Source: Lentzea cavernae (GTDB lineage: Bacteria; Actinomycetota; Actinomycetes; Mycobacteriales; Pseudonocardiaceae). Taken from it: a stretch of 64,000 bases of DNA. The DNA lies in the NCBI RefSeq assembly GCF_014653695.1, contig NZ_BNAR01000024.1, positions 43,034-107,033 on the forward strand. Direction: 5' to 3'. The position numbers were made by a program, and so were the translations under genes. Below are positions 37,601 through 45,764 of the stretch, one piece after another; position 1 is the first letter of the stretch; every line of letters begins with the position of its first letter. The notes beneath the pieces are model-generated. The model made no database searches. It was not told the origin of the DNA and saw nothing but the letters and a program-made list of their open reading frames with translations.

Positions 37601-38384
37601 AGCCGCCGCGGGCCTTGCGGATCAGGTCCTCGTAGGCCTGCCAGAACTGCGTGAACGTCATGTTCTCGCAGCCCTTGACCGACGCGACGACCAGCGTGCG
37701 GCTGCCGTCCTTGCCGGGCAGGTCGATCGCCAGGCCGAAGTTCACGTGCTCCGGCGTGACGACGAACGGCTTGCCGTCGACCTCGGCGTAGTGCCGGTTC
37801 ATGTTCGGGAACGCCTGCAGCGCCCGGACCACCGCGTAGCCGATGACGTGCGTGAAGGAGACCTTCCCGCCGCGCGTCCGCTTCAGGTGGTTGTTGATGA
37901 CGATGCGGTTGTCGGCCAGCAGCTTGGCGGGCACGGCACGCACGCTGGTCGCGGTCGGAACGGTGAGCGACAGCTCCATGTTCTTCGCGATCGCGGCGGA
38001 GGCACCGCGCAGCTGCTTCTGCTCGGGCTGCGCGCTCTGCGAGACCGGCTTGGCCTTGGCGGCCTGCTGCGGCGCGGGCTTGCCGGTCGACGGCAACGAG
38101 GCCGCCTGCTTCGGCTGCGACTGCGCGGCAGGCTTGGGTGCGGCGGCGGGCGCGGGCTTCGCCTTGTCGGCGGCCGGCGGCGTCACGGTCGCGGTCGTGG
38201 TGGCCGTGGAGCCACCCGCGCTGGCCGTGGCGGCACTGCCGTTGCCGCCCGCCCGCTTGTAGTCGGCAAAGAAGTCGTGCCATGCCGGGTCTACGGATGA
38301 CGGGTCCGCGAGGAACTGCTCGTACATCTCCTCGACGAGCCACTCGTTCGGCCCGAATTGTGACGCAGGACTGCTGCTGGACAC
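34689..38384 (-). CDS. kgd: Multifunctional 2-oxoglutarate metabolism enzyme (E1o fused to an E2o-like domain)
   Basis: This 1231-residue enzyme is typical of actinobacteria. The N-terminus FGPNEWLVEEMYEQFLADPSSVDPAWHDFF is followed by an Ala/Pro/Lys-rich linker (about 45-115) and a dihydrolipoyl-succinyltransferase-like domain (about 120-345, ending STYDHRIIQGAESGEFL). The thiamine-dependent 2-oxoglutarate dehydrogenase E1 follows (about 370-1231; TPP/Mg motif GDAAFAGQGVVAETLNL, then NNQVGFTT). It oxidatively decarboxylates 2-oxoglutarate in the TCA cycle or makes succinic semialdehyde or 2-hydroxy-3-oxoadipate, with GarA-type FHA proteins as known inhibitors. The TCA product of histidine breakdown, glutamate, enters here as 2-oxoglutarate. 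Confidence 0.96.
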   Translation of the reverse strand: MSSSSPASQFGPNEWLVEEMYEQFLADPSSVDPAWHDFFADYKRAGGNGSAATASAGGSTATTTATVTPPAADKAKPAPAAAPKPAAQSQPKQAASLPSTGKPAPQQAAKAKPVSQSAQPEQKQLRGASAAIAKNMELSLTVPTATSVRAVPAKLLADNRIVINNHLKRTRGGKVSFTHVIGYAVVRALQAFPNMNRHYAEVDGKPFVVTPEHVNFGLAIDLPGKDGSRTLVVASVKGCENMTFTQFWQAYEDLIRKARGGSLTADDFSGTTISLTNPGTIGTNHSVPRLQAGQGAIIGVGAMEYPAHFQGTSEQALTDMGVSKIITLTSTYDHRIIQGAESGEFLKRIHQLLLGEDGFYDDIFASLRLPYEPIRWVADIPEGAVDKTARVIELIDAFRTRGHLMADTDPLNYRQRSHADLDVLSHGLTLWDLDREFPVGGFAGKERMKLRDILGVLRNSYCRTVGVEYMHILEPEERQWIQERVEVPHEKPPATVQKYILSKLNAAEAFETFLQTKYVGQKRFSLEGGETVIPLLDAVLDKAAEHELDEVVIGMPHRGRLNVLANIVGKPISQIFREFEGNLDPGQAHGSGDVKYHLGAEGKYFRMFGDGETKVSLTANPSHLEAVDPVLEGIVRAKQDMLDKGGDFFPVLPVAMHGDAAFAGQGVVAETLNLALVRGYRTGGTVHIVVNNQVGFTTAPEHSRSSKYSTDVAKMIGSPVFHVNGDDPEACYWVAKLAVEYRQAFAKDVVIDMVCYRRRGHNEGDDPSMTQPAMYDVIDQKRSVRKTYTESLIGRGDITVEEAEKALQDFSSQLEHVFNEVRELEKHPVKASPSVEAEQQIPAKLPTGISRETLEHIADAHVKLPEGFTPHARVKPVLDRRAKMAREGGIDWAFAELLAFGSLAIEGRNIRLAGQDSRRGTFVQRHATLIDRKTGAEHTPLQHLSEDQGKFMVYDSVLSEFAAVGFEYGYSVANPQALVLWEAQFGDFVNGAQPIIDEFISSGEAKWGQRSDVVILLPHGHEGQGPDHTSGRIERWLQLCAEGSMTVAVPSTPANYFHLLRRHALDGVDRPLIVFTPKSMLRLKAAVSGTDEFINDRFHSVMDDPTVKDPNAVTKVLLCSGKISYELHAEREKRGGGDVAIVRVEQLYPVPARKLTETLERYPNAKDVRWVQEEPANQGAWPFYGLALPELLPEHLGTVRRVSRRPMAAPSAGSSKVHEVEQREIITRAFE

Positions 38385-38677
38385 GGCTGGCGCTCGCCTC
38401 TATCCATCTCGCTCTTGGTGATGACTCATGCGGTACTCAGGTTAGTCCCCCCGGCATGGGCCTTCACACGCTGGAGGCCCCTGGCAAGGAGTGCTCTGTC
38501 ACAGGATCGATCAGGACGGGCCTGCCGTCACCCGCAGTTGAGCATTTCTTGAGGTGCGTCTCACCACGTCACCTCCTTTCGGGTATTGCGCACTGAGCTG
38601 TTTGACGGGCATACGCACACAGCGCGGTGATCAGTTCACGATAGGTACACCGCGGCTGCTTTGCGGATTGATCTTGT
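38385..38677. other. kgd upstream region, no gene seen
   Basis: These 293 bases separate the end of the ATP-grasp gene from kgd and should hold the kgd promoter. No long hairpin, direct repeat or coding frame with family resemblance was found. A small imperfect hairpin region GAGGTGCGTCTCACC lies near 38552-38566. Confidence 0.5.
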
Positions 38678-39517
38678 TCAGGTCAGTGAACTGCGGATCG
38701 AGGCCGTCATCGCCGCCGTGAACCTGGCTCTCGCGTCGTCCGTCGTGCGGTCCAGCGACAGGTACGGGTTCAGGTCCTCGAGTTCGACGAGGAGCAGGTC
38801 GCCGCTTCGCGTGCGGCACGCGTCGACGCGCTGGACGCCGTGGGCGAGGTCGTTCCAGCCGACGAACTCCCGCGCGAAATCCAGGTCCTCCGCGCTCGGG
38901 GTGTAGTTCGCGAGTTCCCAGCGCCGGGACGGGTCCGGGGCGTTCAGCGCGTACTGGAAGTCGTGGTCCACGAAGTAGAACGAGACCTCGTACCGAAAAT
39001 CGATCTTCGGCTGGACGAGGATTTCCGCCCCGTCGCTCGCTTTCGCCGCCAGGTTGCTTTGCAGGTCCTGCGCCGGGACGAACTCCAGGCCGTGCGAGTC
39101 GGCGCCCGCTTTCGGCTTCACGACGTAGGTGTCGGACCGGGGGAGGCGGTCCAGGTGGTCGTGCGAGTCGACCGTCGGGATGACCGGGTGCCCCTGGGCG
39201 GTCAGGTCGACCAGGTACTGCTTGCCCGCCATGTCGCCCTTGCCCGTCAGCGGGTTGTAGACGCGCTGACCCGTGGCTTCCGCTTGCCGGCGGAACTCGG
39301 CGTAGGCGGAGGGGTAGTCGATCACCGGTCCGCTGTTGCGGACCACGACGGTGTCGAAGTCCCGCATGAGGGCGATGGCGTCTTCCGGGTGGCAGATGGC
39401 CAGGTCGAAGGCCTGTCTCAGGTGCGAGGTCAGGTAGATGTCCTCGTCGCAGTACCGGCGGCCCCTGGCGGGGTAGGCCAGGTTGGAGACGTAGAGGACG
39501 TGGGGGCGGTTTGGCAT
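38678..39517 (-). CDS. ATP-grasp domain protein
   Basis: This 279-residue protein has ATP-grasp features: GKGDMAGKQYLVDL at the start of the lobe (about 92-105), the nucleotide-binding Lys in YVVKPKAGADSHGLEF, LVQPKIDFRYEVSFYFVD, and the Mg ligand cluster LLLVELEDLNPYLSLD. Enzymes of this fold join an acid to an amine or similar nucleophile with ATP. The gene follows the ABC exporter by 60 bases, with GGAGGAG eight bases before the ATG, so the two form an operon. It could tailor or make the exported compound, but no precursor gene is seen. Confidence 0.75.
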   Translation of the reverse strand: MPNRPHVLYVSNLAYPARGRRYCDEDIYLTSHLRQAFDLAICHPEDAIALMRDFDTVVVRNSGPVIDYPSAYAEFRRQAEATGQRVYNPLTGKGDMAGKQYLVDLTAQGHPVIPTVDSHDHLDRLPRSDTYVVKPKAGADSHGLEFVPAQDLQSNLAAKASDGAEILVQPKIDFRYEVSFYFVDHDFQYALNAPDPSRRWELANYTPSAEDLDFAREFVGWNDLAHGVQRVDACRTRSGDLLLVELEDLNPYLSLDRTTDDARARFTAAMTASIRSSLT

Positions 39518-39577
39518 GGGTGTGCTCCTCCGGCCGTCGGCTGGCCGCGGTGTCAGCGGGGTGGTCGGTCGCGGTGG

Positions 39578-42500
39578 CTATGCGGCCTCTGAGGTGTCGC
39601 CGTGCCGCCAGAGGCGGGCGTAGGTGCCGTTCGCCGCCAAGAGCTCGGCGTGGGTGCCCTGTTCGATCACCCGGCCGTCGGCCAGGACGACTATCCGGTC
39701 CGCCCTTGCCGCCGTGGCCAGGCGGTGGGCGACCACGAAGGTGGTCCTGGAGCCCGTGAGCTGGTCGCTCGCGGCCAGCACCGCCGACTCCGTGGCCGGG
39801 TCCAGGGCCGCTGTCGCCTCGTCGAGGAGCAGGAGATCCGGGTCGACCAGTTCGGCCCTGGCCAGGGCCACCAGCTGGCGCTGGCCCGCGGACAGGTGGT
39901 TGCCCCGTTCGCCCACCGGTTGGTGGAAGCCGTTCTGGAGCGAGGCGACCATGGGCAGGGCGCCCACGGCCGCTGTGGCCGCTTCGATCTCCTCGTGCGT
40001 GGCCGTGGGACGGCCGTAGGCGACGTTGGTGGCCAGGTCGCCTCCGAACAGGTGCGCTTCCTGCGGGACGACGCCCAGCCTCTGGCGGTAGGCGGAGAGG
40101 TCGTAGGTGCGGATGTCGGTGCCGTCCACCAGCACTTCGCCCGTCGTGGCGTCGTAGAAGCGGGCGATCAGCTTGACGAGGGTGGACTTGCCCGCGCCCG
40201 TCTCGCCCACCAGCGCGACCGTTTCGCCCGGGCTCACGTGGAGGCTCACGTCGTCGAGCGCCGGGGTCTCGGCGCTCGTGTACGTGAAGGAGACGTTGCG
40301 CAACTCCACCTCGCCGCGGAGGCGGGCCGGCACCGGGACCGGCTCCGACGGCGGTTCGACCGTGCTCGGGGTGCGCAGCAGGTCGCCGATCCTGCGCAGA
40401 CCCACCCGCGCCTGCTGGTAGCCGTCGAAGACGCCGGAGAGTTGCTGGATCGGGCTGAAGAACAGGCCGAGGTAGAGCAGGAAGGCCAGCAGGACGCCCG
40501 GTGTGAGGGAACCCGTCGCCACCCGGTGCGCGCCCACGGCCAGGACGACCGCTTGGGCCACGCCCGAGAGCATCGACACGAACGGGAAGTACGTGGCGAT
40601 GTAGCGCTGGGCCCGCAGGCGGGTGCGGCGGTAGGCGTCGCTGCGTTCCGCGAAGGCCGCCGCCGAGCGGCGTTCTCTCGTGTAGGCCTGGGAGACGCGC
40701 AGACCCGAGACGTTCTCCTGCAGGTCGGCGTTGACGGCGCTGACCCGCTCCCTGGCCTCCGCGTAGGCGGTGGAGGAGAGGCGCTGGAAGACCACCGTGG
40801 CGATGGCGAGCACCGGCAGCACCGACAGGGCGATCAGGGCCAGCGAGGCGTCGGTGAGCACCAGGGCCGCGGTGATGCCCACGACGGTGATCAGGCTGAT
40901 GACGGCGGTGACGAGGCCGGTCTGCAGGAACGTCGAGAGGGCGTCGACGTCCGTCGTCATCCTCGTCATGATGCGGCCGGCCATCTCGCGCTCGTAGTAG
41001 TCGAGGCCGAGGCGTTGCAGGTGGGCGTAGCTGCGGACGCGCAGCAGGTAGAGCAGGCGTTCGCCCAGGCGGGCGGCGAAGACCGTGCTGCCCGCCGTCG
41101 TCAGCCAGCCGACCACGACGAGGCCGACGCCCAGGACCACGGCCTGCCACAGCGCCGACTCCGCGCCACCGACCACGCCGCCGTCGATGCCCAGGCGGAC
41201 CAGCGAGGGCATGCCCATGCCCACCAGCGCGTCCAGCACCACCAGGGCCGCCACGCCGCCCAGGGCCCAGCGGAACGGGCGCAGGAGGCGGGCGAGGCGG
41301 AAGGCCGGGTCGGGGGCGCGCGGGTCCTCGTCGTGCAGGACGGGGACCTCGGTGGCCGGGGGCAGCGAACGGACCTGGGCCAGCAGCTCGGGAGTGGGCG
41401 GGCCGCCGGCCAGGGCCGCCATGCTGCCGCCTCCCGCGCCCCCTCCACCTCCGCCGCGCCTGCCGGACGCGGCCGGCGTCGAGGTCTTGGCCTCGGCGAT
41501 CAGGCGGTCGTCGAGCTCCTCCTGCGACAGCGTCGGCCACAGCTCGCCGGTCTGGACGGGCGCGGCGGACTCGATCGCCTCACCGGGGCCCGCGAGCAGG
41601 TCGCGGTAGAGGGCGCAGCGGGCGATCAGCTCGGAGTGCGTGCCGACGTCGACCACGCGGCCCGCGTCCAGGACCGCGATGCGGTCGGCCAGCGACAGCG
41701 TGGAACGCCTGTGCGCCACCAGGAGAGTCGTGCGGTGGGCCGTCACCGAGGCCAGCGTCGAGTGGATGGCGGCCTCGGTCGCGTTGTCGACGGCGGACGT
41801 CGCGTCGTCCAGCACCAGGACGCGCGGGTCGGAGAGCAGCGCGCGGGCCAGGGCCACGCGCTGGCGCTGACCACCGGACAGCGTGAGGCCGCGTTCACCC
41901 ACCACCGTGTCGTACCCGAGCGGCAGGGCGTTGATGAAGTCGTGGGCCTCCGCGGCCTTCGCGGCGCGCTCGACCTCCTCGCGCGACGCGTCGGGGTTGC
42001 CGTACGCGATGTTCGAGAACACCGTGTCGGAGAAGAGGAAGGCCTCCTCGAACACCACGCCCACCGTGCCGCGCAACGACTCCAGCCTCAACGTCCGCAC
42101 GTCGGCACCGCCGACGCGGACCGAACCCGCGTGCACGTCGTAGAAACGGGGCAGCAGCAACGAGACCGTCGACTTGCCGGACCCCGCGGTGCCCACCAGC
42201 GCCAGCGTCTCGCCCGGCTCGACGGAGATCGAGAAGTCCTGCAGCACGGGTTCGCTCCGCGCATACCCGAAGGTCACACCGGAGAACGAGACCCCGAGCG
42301 GACCGTCCGGCACCTCGCCGGGGCCGTCCGTCACGTCCGGCTGCGAGTCGATCAGCTCGTAGACCCGCTCCACACCGGCGCGGGCCAGCTGCGCGGACAC
42401 CATCAGGCTCGACAGCAACCGCGTCGGCCCCACGAGGTTCGCCACGTACGTCGTGAAAGCCAGGAACGTGCCCAGCGTGACCTGGCCGTGCAACGCGAGC

Positions 42501-43318
42501 CAGCCACCCAGCCCCAGCACCGCGACCTGACCGAGCAACGGCAGCGCCGTCACCGTCGCGAGCGGCTTCGAGGACAACCGCGCCGCCCGCATCCGCTCCG
42601 CGAACAGGAACTTGGCGTGCTTCTCCAGCCGGGCGACCTCACGAGCCTCCTGGCCGAAGCCCTTCACCACGCGGACACCGGTGACGGTCTCCTCGACGTG
42701 CTGCGCCAGATCCGCCGCCCGCTGCTGCGCCGACCACGTGGCCGGGAACAACGTCAGCCGCGTGCGCCCGGCCAGCCACGCCACCAGCGGCAGCACGACC
42801 ACCGCGATGATCGTCAGCGGGATCGACAGGTAGATCATCGCCGCCAGCGCGGCAAACGCGAACACCACCGTCCCCACCGCCAGCGGCGCCATCATCAGCA
42901 ACGACTGCACCAACTGCAGGTCCGTGATCGACCGCGACACGATCTGCCCGGTCCGCAACTCGTCCTGCTTCGCCCCGTCGAGCCGCTGCACCGCCGAGAA
43001 CACCCCGAGCCGCAGGTCGTGCTGCACCCCCAGTGCCAACCGCCCGCCCAGGTACCGGCGCAGGAACGCCGACCCGAACGTGAGCACCTCGAGCACGATC
43101 AACGCCACCATGAGCGGCCACAACCGATCGGTGCGCCCACCCGTCGAGTCGTCGATCGCCGTCTTGAGCAGCAACGGCCCCGCCGCCTGAAGACCCACGC
43201 CGACGACCGCGGCGAGCACCGACAGCACCACCAGCCGGGGGTGCTGCCAGCAGGCCGCGGACAGTCGGCGGATCCAGCCCTTCGTCACGAGCCCCACACT
43301 ACGTTCGGTGTCCGACAT
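39578..43318 (-). CDS. Full-length (two-in-one) ABC exporter
   Basis: This 1246-residue single chain contains both halves of a type IV (B-type) exporter: TMD1 (about 20-320), NBD1 (345-580), a Gly-rich linker (about 605-640, with a GGGGGG run), TMD2 (690-980) and NBD2 (1005-1240). NBD1 has GTAGSGKST, LSGGQRQRVALARALL and Walker B VLVLDDATSAVD, where Asp replaces the catalytic Glu. NBD2 is canonical with GETGAGKST, LSAGQRQLVALARAEL and LLLLDEATAALD. One degenerate and one consensus site is typical of heterodimeric exporters. Mycobacterial Rv0194 has the same fused layout. ATG 43318 is used; GTG 43288 is an alternative start. The operon continues with an ATP-grasp gene. Confidence 0.92.
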   Translation of the reverse strand: MSDTERSVGLVTKGWIRRLSAACWQHPRLVVLSVLAAVVGVGLQAAGPLLLKTAIDDSTGGRTDRLWPLMVALIVLEVLTFGSAFLRRYLGGRLALGVQHDLRLGVFSAVQRLDGAKQDELRTGQIVSRSITDLQLVQSLLMMAPLAVGTVVFAFAALAAMIYLSIPLTIIAVVVLPLVAWLAGRTRLTLFPATWSAQQRAADLAQHVEETVTGVRVVKGFGQEAREVARLEKHAKFLFAERMRAARLSSKPLATVTALPLLGQVAVLGLGGWLALHGQVTLGTFLAFTTYVANLVGPTRLLSSLMVSAQLARAGVERVYELIDSQPDVTDGPGEVPDGPLGVSFSGVTFGYARSEPVLQDFSISVEPGETLALVGTAGSGKSTVSLLLPRFYDVHAGSVRVGGADVRTLRLESLRGTVGVVFEEAFLFSDTVFSNIAYGNPDASREEVERAAKAAEAHDFINALPLGYDTVVGERGLTLSGGQRQRVALARALLSDPRVLVLDDATSAVDNATEAAIHSTLASVTAHRTTLLVAHRRSTLSLADRIAVLDAGRVVDVGTHSELIARCALYRDLLAGPGEAIESAAPVQTGELWPTLSQEELDDRLIAEAKTSTPAASGRRGGGGGGAGGGSMAALAGGPPTPELLAQVRSLPPATEVPVLHDEDPRAPDPAFRLARLLRPFRWALGGVAALVVLDALVGMGMPSLVRLGIDGGVVGGAESALWQAVVLGVGLVVVGWLTTAGSTVFAARLGERLLYLLRVRSYAHLQRLGLDYYEREMAGRIMTRMTTDVDALSTFLQTGLVTAVISLITVVGITAALVLTDASLALIALSVLPVLAIATVVFQRLSSTAYAEARERVSAVNADLQENVSGLRVSQAYTRERRSAAAFAERSDAYRRTRLRAQRYIATYFPFVSMLSGVAQAVVLAVGAHRVATGSLTPGVLLAFLLYLGLFFSPIQQLSGVFDGYQQARVGLRRIGDLLRTPSTVEPPSEPVPVPARLRGEVELRNVSFTYTSAETPALDDVSLHVSPGETVALVGETGAGKSTLVKLIARFYDATTGEVLVDGTDIRTYDLSAYRQRLGVVPQEAHLFGGDLATNVAYGRPTATHEEIEAATAAVGALPMVASLQNGFHQPVGERGNHLSAGQRQLVALARAELVDPDLLLLDEATAALDPATESAVLAASDQLTGSRTTFVVAHRLATAARADRIVVLADGRVIEQGTHAELLAANGTYARLWRHGDTSEAA

Positions 43319-43414
43319 AAAAGTGTGACGTCAGAAACCGCAGGTCAGGGGAGCATCGCCAGTCGCACCTGGGACCGCGGGGCGGCTACGCGCAGGCCGG
43401 GTGCGGCGTGGGCC

Positions 43415-43579
43415 GACCACGTATGCAGGCCTGGCGCGTGGTGCCGACCGGCGCTCGCTCTCGTGTGGTGACCAGGTACGCAGGCCTGGCGCGTGGTGCC
43501 GACCGGCGCTCGCCCTCGCAGGCCAACCACGTACGCATGCCTGGCGCGTGGTGCCAACCGTCAGCCGACATCGCAAGCC
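43415..43579. repeat. Three 55-bp tandem repeats with degenerate flanking copies
   Basis: Copies span 43415-43469, 43470-43524 and 43525-43579. Each holds the core GCCTGGCGCGTGGTGCC followed by RACCG and a variable tail. A decayed partial copy follows (about 43580-43610, GCACGCAGCCTGGCGTGG) and another precedes (about 43382-43414). The period of 55 is not a multiple of three, which argues against a coding repeat. Confidence 0.8.
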
Positions 43580-43658
43580 ACCTCGCACGCAGCCTGGCGT
43601 GGCGATGCGAAGCGAGCCGTCCGAACTCTTACGACTGGGTAGCGGTGCACCCCGCTCA

Positions 43659-43787
43659 TGGCGATTGGGGCTTGACCTTGAGGGGCGGGGTGCTACCCCT
43701 CATCAGGCACGGCCGGGCGCTTTTCAGCCCGGCCTTTCCGGCCGTCAAGCACCCCGCCAGAGGCTCAAGGTCAAGCCCCAATCGCCA
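43659..43787. repeat. 129-bp nested palindrome
   Basis: The outer arms 43659-43682 and 43764-43787 are a perfect 24-bp inverted repeat. An inner pair, 43684-43694 and 43748-43758, adds 11 bp. A central hairpin GGCCGGGC (43711-43718) / GCCCGGCC (43727-43734) adds 8 bp. It lies downstream of the ABC-2 permease gene and may end that transcript, or be a relic of a small non-autonomous element; no target-site duplication was seen. Confidence 0.8.
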
Positions 43788-43910
43788 GCCCGTGATTCGT
43801 CACGACCTACGCGCCCGTCCTCGCAACGCGACCCAACCCCAGGAACGCGACCAACCCCGCTGGAATGCGACACAACCGAGCAAGCCGCCAACCGAATCAG
43901 AACCCGCAGC

Positions 43911-44783
43911 TCAGGTGATGTCCTTCGACTGCGTGACCGCCCAACCACCAGCGAACACCACACCGGCCCAAGCCAGGAACACGATCCCCGACAGCCACCA
44001 GTCCTGCGCCCCGGCCGCCCCGGCGATCGCCCGCAGCACGTCCTCGATCTCCGTCGGCACCACCCCCGCCGACGACAGGAACAGGTCGACCGCGACCGCC
44101 CCGGTGAGCCCGTTGATCGACCCGTTCGGCAGGAAGCCGATCACCGCCGGCACCTCGAGGTACGCGAGCACGCCGTGCAGCACGTTCTCGATCACCAGGA
44201 AGTACAGCAGCAGGAGCACCACCGCCCCCGCGACGTTGGGGATCAGCGCGCCCACGCCGACGCCGAGCATCGTCATGAGGATCGACGACAGCACGCAGAC
44301 CAGCGTCAGCATCGCCCAGCCGCCCGCGTCCGGCAGCTGGCCGGCGTCGCTGGTGATCACGACACCGATGCTGACGAACGCCATGATCGCGAGGCCGTAG
44401 ATCGCGCCCCACAGGACGTAGACCAGCATCTTCGCCAGCAGCGCGTGCATGCGCGACGGAGCGGTCAGGAACGTCGTGGTGATCGTCCGGCGGCTGATCT
44501 CGCTGGAGATCGCCATCGCGCCGAACACCATCGGGAAGATCGTCGAGATGTTGATCGCCCGCGCCATGCCGAACAGCGAGACCTTCCACTGGTCGGGTGT
44601 GACGCCGAGGAAGTCCGAGACCTCGTCGACGTCGCCGCTGGACGCGAAGTCCACGAAGAACTGTCCGAGCAGGCCGGTCGCGAGCCCCCAGCCGAGCGCC
44701 AGCACCGCGGTCGGGATCAGCAGGCCCCACCACAGCCCGGTCGTCGTCGTCTTGCGGAGCTCCGCTCCCACGAGGTTGCCCAT
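43911..44783 (-). CDS. ABC-2 type transporter permease
   Basis: This 290-residue permease has six hydrophobic segments. The N-terminus NLVGAELRKTTTTGLWWGLLIP is the usual opening of ABC-2 permeases, and a large outer loop lies near residues 45-75 (FASSGDVDEVSDFLGVTPDQW). Start ATG 44783 overlaps the stop of the ATPase gene by one base, so ATPase and permease are made together. It should form an exporter or resistance/lipid transporter of the DrrB class; the substrate is unknown. Confidence 0.9.
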   Translation of the reverse strand: MGNLVGAELRKTTTTGLWWGLLIPTAVLALGWGLATGLLGQFFVDFASSGDVDEVSDFLGVTPDQWKVSLFGMARAINISTIFPMVFGAMAISSEISRRTITTTFLTAPSRMHALLAKMLVYVLWGAIYGLAIMAFVSIGVVITSDAGQLPDAGGWAMLTLVCVLSSILMTMLGVGVGALIPNVAGAVVLLLLYFLVIENVLHGVLAYLEVPAVIGFLPNGSINGLTGAVAVDLFLSSAGVVPTEIEDVLRAIAGAAGAQDWWLSGIVFLAWAGVVFAGGWAVTQSKDIT

Positions 44784-45742
44784 CAGGCCCAACCACCCTG
44801 CTGCTGGTACGGATTCTGCTGCGCGGGCGCGTACCCGGCGTACTGACCACTGGTGAGCTGGAAGAACAGCCGTTCGAGGTCGACCGTCTCCTCCTGGATG
44901 CCGTAGACCGACACGCCCGCCTGCAGTGCGATGTCGGCGACCTGCCGCGAGTCCACACCGGACACCGCGAGCCTGCCGTCCGGCAGCTGTTCGATCACCT
45001 GCACACCGGCGGTGCGCAGGGCGTTCGCGAGGGCGTTGATGTCCGACGGCTGCACGAGAACGCGGCGCTGCTGCGACTGCCGCAGCTGGTCCAGCGGCCC
45101 GTAGAACATCGTCTGGCCGCGCGAGATGATCACGACCTGGTCGACGGTCTGCTCGACCTCGGCCAGCAGGTGGCTCGAGATCAGCACCGTGCGGCCCATG
45201 CGCGCGTAGGACTGCAGGAACGTGCGCAGCCAGGCGATGCCCTCGGGGTCGAGACCGTTCGCCGGTTCGTCCAGCACGAGCACCTGGGGGTCGCCGAGCA
45301 ACGCCGTGGCCAGCGCCAGCCGCTGCTTCATGCCGAGCGAGAACCCGCCCACCTTGCGGTCGGCGGCGCTGCCCAGGCCGACCAGGCCCATGACCTGGTC
45401 GGCCTGCGCGTCGGGCACGCCGATGGCCGCCGCGTACACGCGCAGGTGGTTGCGGGCGGAGCGCGCCGGGTGGAACCCCTGCGCCTCCAGCACCGCGCCC
45501 ACCACGCGGCCGGGCTGGCCGAGCTGGTGGAACGGTCGTCCGTTGATCGTCGCCGTGCCACCCGTGGGTTTGACGAGACCCAGCAACATCCGCAGGGTCG
45601 TCGTCTTGCCCGCGCCGTTCGGGCCGAGGAAGCCCGTCACGCTGCCGGGTGACACGGTGAAGCTCAGGTTCTGCACCGCGGTCACCGGACCGAACTGCTT
45701 GGTCAGGTTCTGGACCGCGATGAGGCCGCTGCCGTCATGCAT
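44783..45742 (-). CDS. ABC-2 type transporter ATPase
   Basis: This 319-residue DrrA/CcmA-like ATPase has Walker A GPNGAGKTTT (about 37-46), signature FSLGMKQRLALATALL, Walker B VLVLDEPANGLDPEG and H-loop ISSHLLAEVEQ. It ends in a Gln/Tyr/Pro-rich tail (YAPAQQNPYQQQ). ATG 45742 is preferred over 45751 because AGGCAGG then lies nine bases upstream. It powers the downstream permease. The two small genes upstream are in the same operon. Confidence 0.92.
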   Translation of the reverse strand: MHDGSGLIAVQNLTKQFGPVTAVQNLSFTVSPGSVTGFLGPNGAGKTTTLRMLLGLVKPTGGTATINGRPFHQLGQPGRVVGAVLEAQGFHPARSARNHLRVYAAAIGVPDAQADQVMGLVGLGSAADRKVGGFSLGMKQRLALATALLGDPQVLVLDEPANGLDPEGIAWLRTFLQSYARMGRTVLISSHLLAEVEQTVDQVVIISRGQTMFYGPLDQLRQSQQRRVLVQPSDINALANALRTAGVQVIEQLPDGRLAVSGVDSRQVADIALQAGVSVYGIQEETVDLERLFFQLTSGQYAGYAPAQQNPYQQQGGWA

Positions 45743-45764
45743 GCGGCCCATCCTGCCTGAAAGG

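Larger units (their letters stand above)
43319..43910. other. Repeat-bearing intergenic region upstream of the ABC exporter
   Basis: This 592-base gap lies between two minus-strand operons. It contains a 55-bp tandem repeat at 43415-43579 and a 129-bp nested palindrome at 43659-43787, each listed separately. Open frames here are made of the repeats and are not accepted as genes. Confidence 0.7.

Noticed and set aside
34731..38300. 1189-codon plus-strand frame opposite kgd
   Set aside because: It is an antisense shadow of the conserved kgd gene with the composition of such shadows.
39602..43471. 1289-codon plus-strand frame opposite the ABC exporter
   Set aside because: It is low-complexity Arg/Gln/His/Gly-rich sequence with no family resemblance; the minus strand carries all ABC motifs.
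43415..43579. CRISPR array
   Set aside because: The copies are contiguous 55-bp units without unique spacers, and no cas genes are present.
43331..43588. Small minus-strand gene encoding a repeated RHHAPGLRTW-type peptide, as a precursor for the exporter operon
   Set aside because: The 55-bp period breaks the frame in each repeat, open frames occur in several frames at once, and there is no ribosome binding site.
43659..43787. Insertion sequence with terminal inverted repeats
   Set aside because: There is no transposase frame inside 129 bases and no target duplication at the borders; at most a non-autonomous relic.
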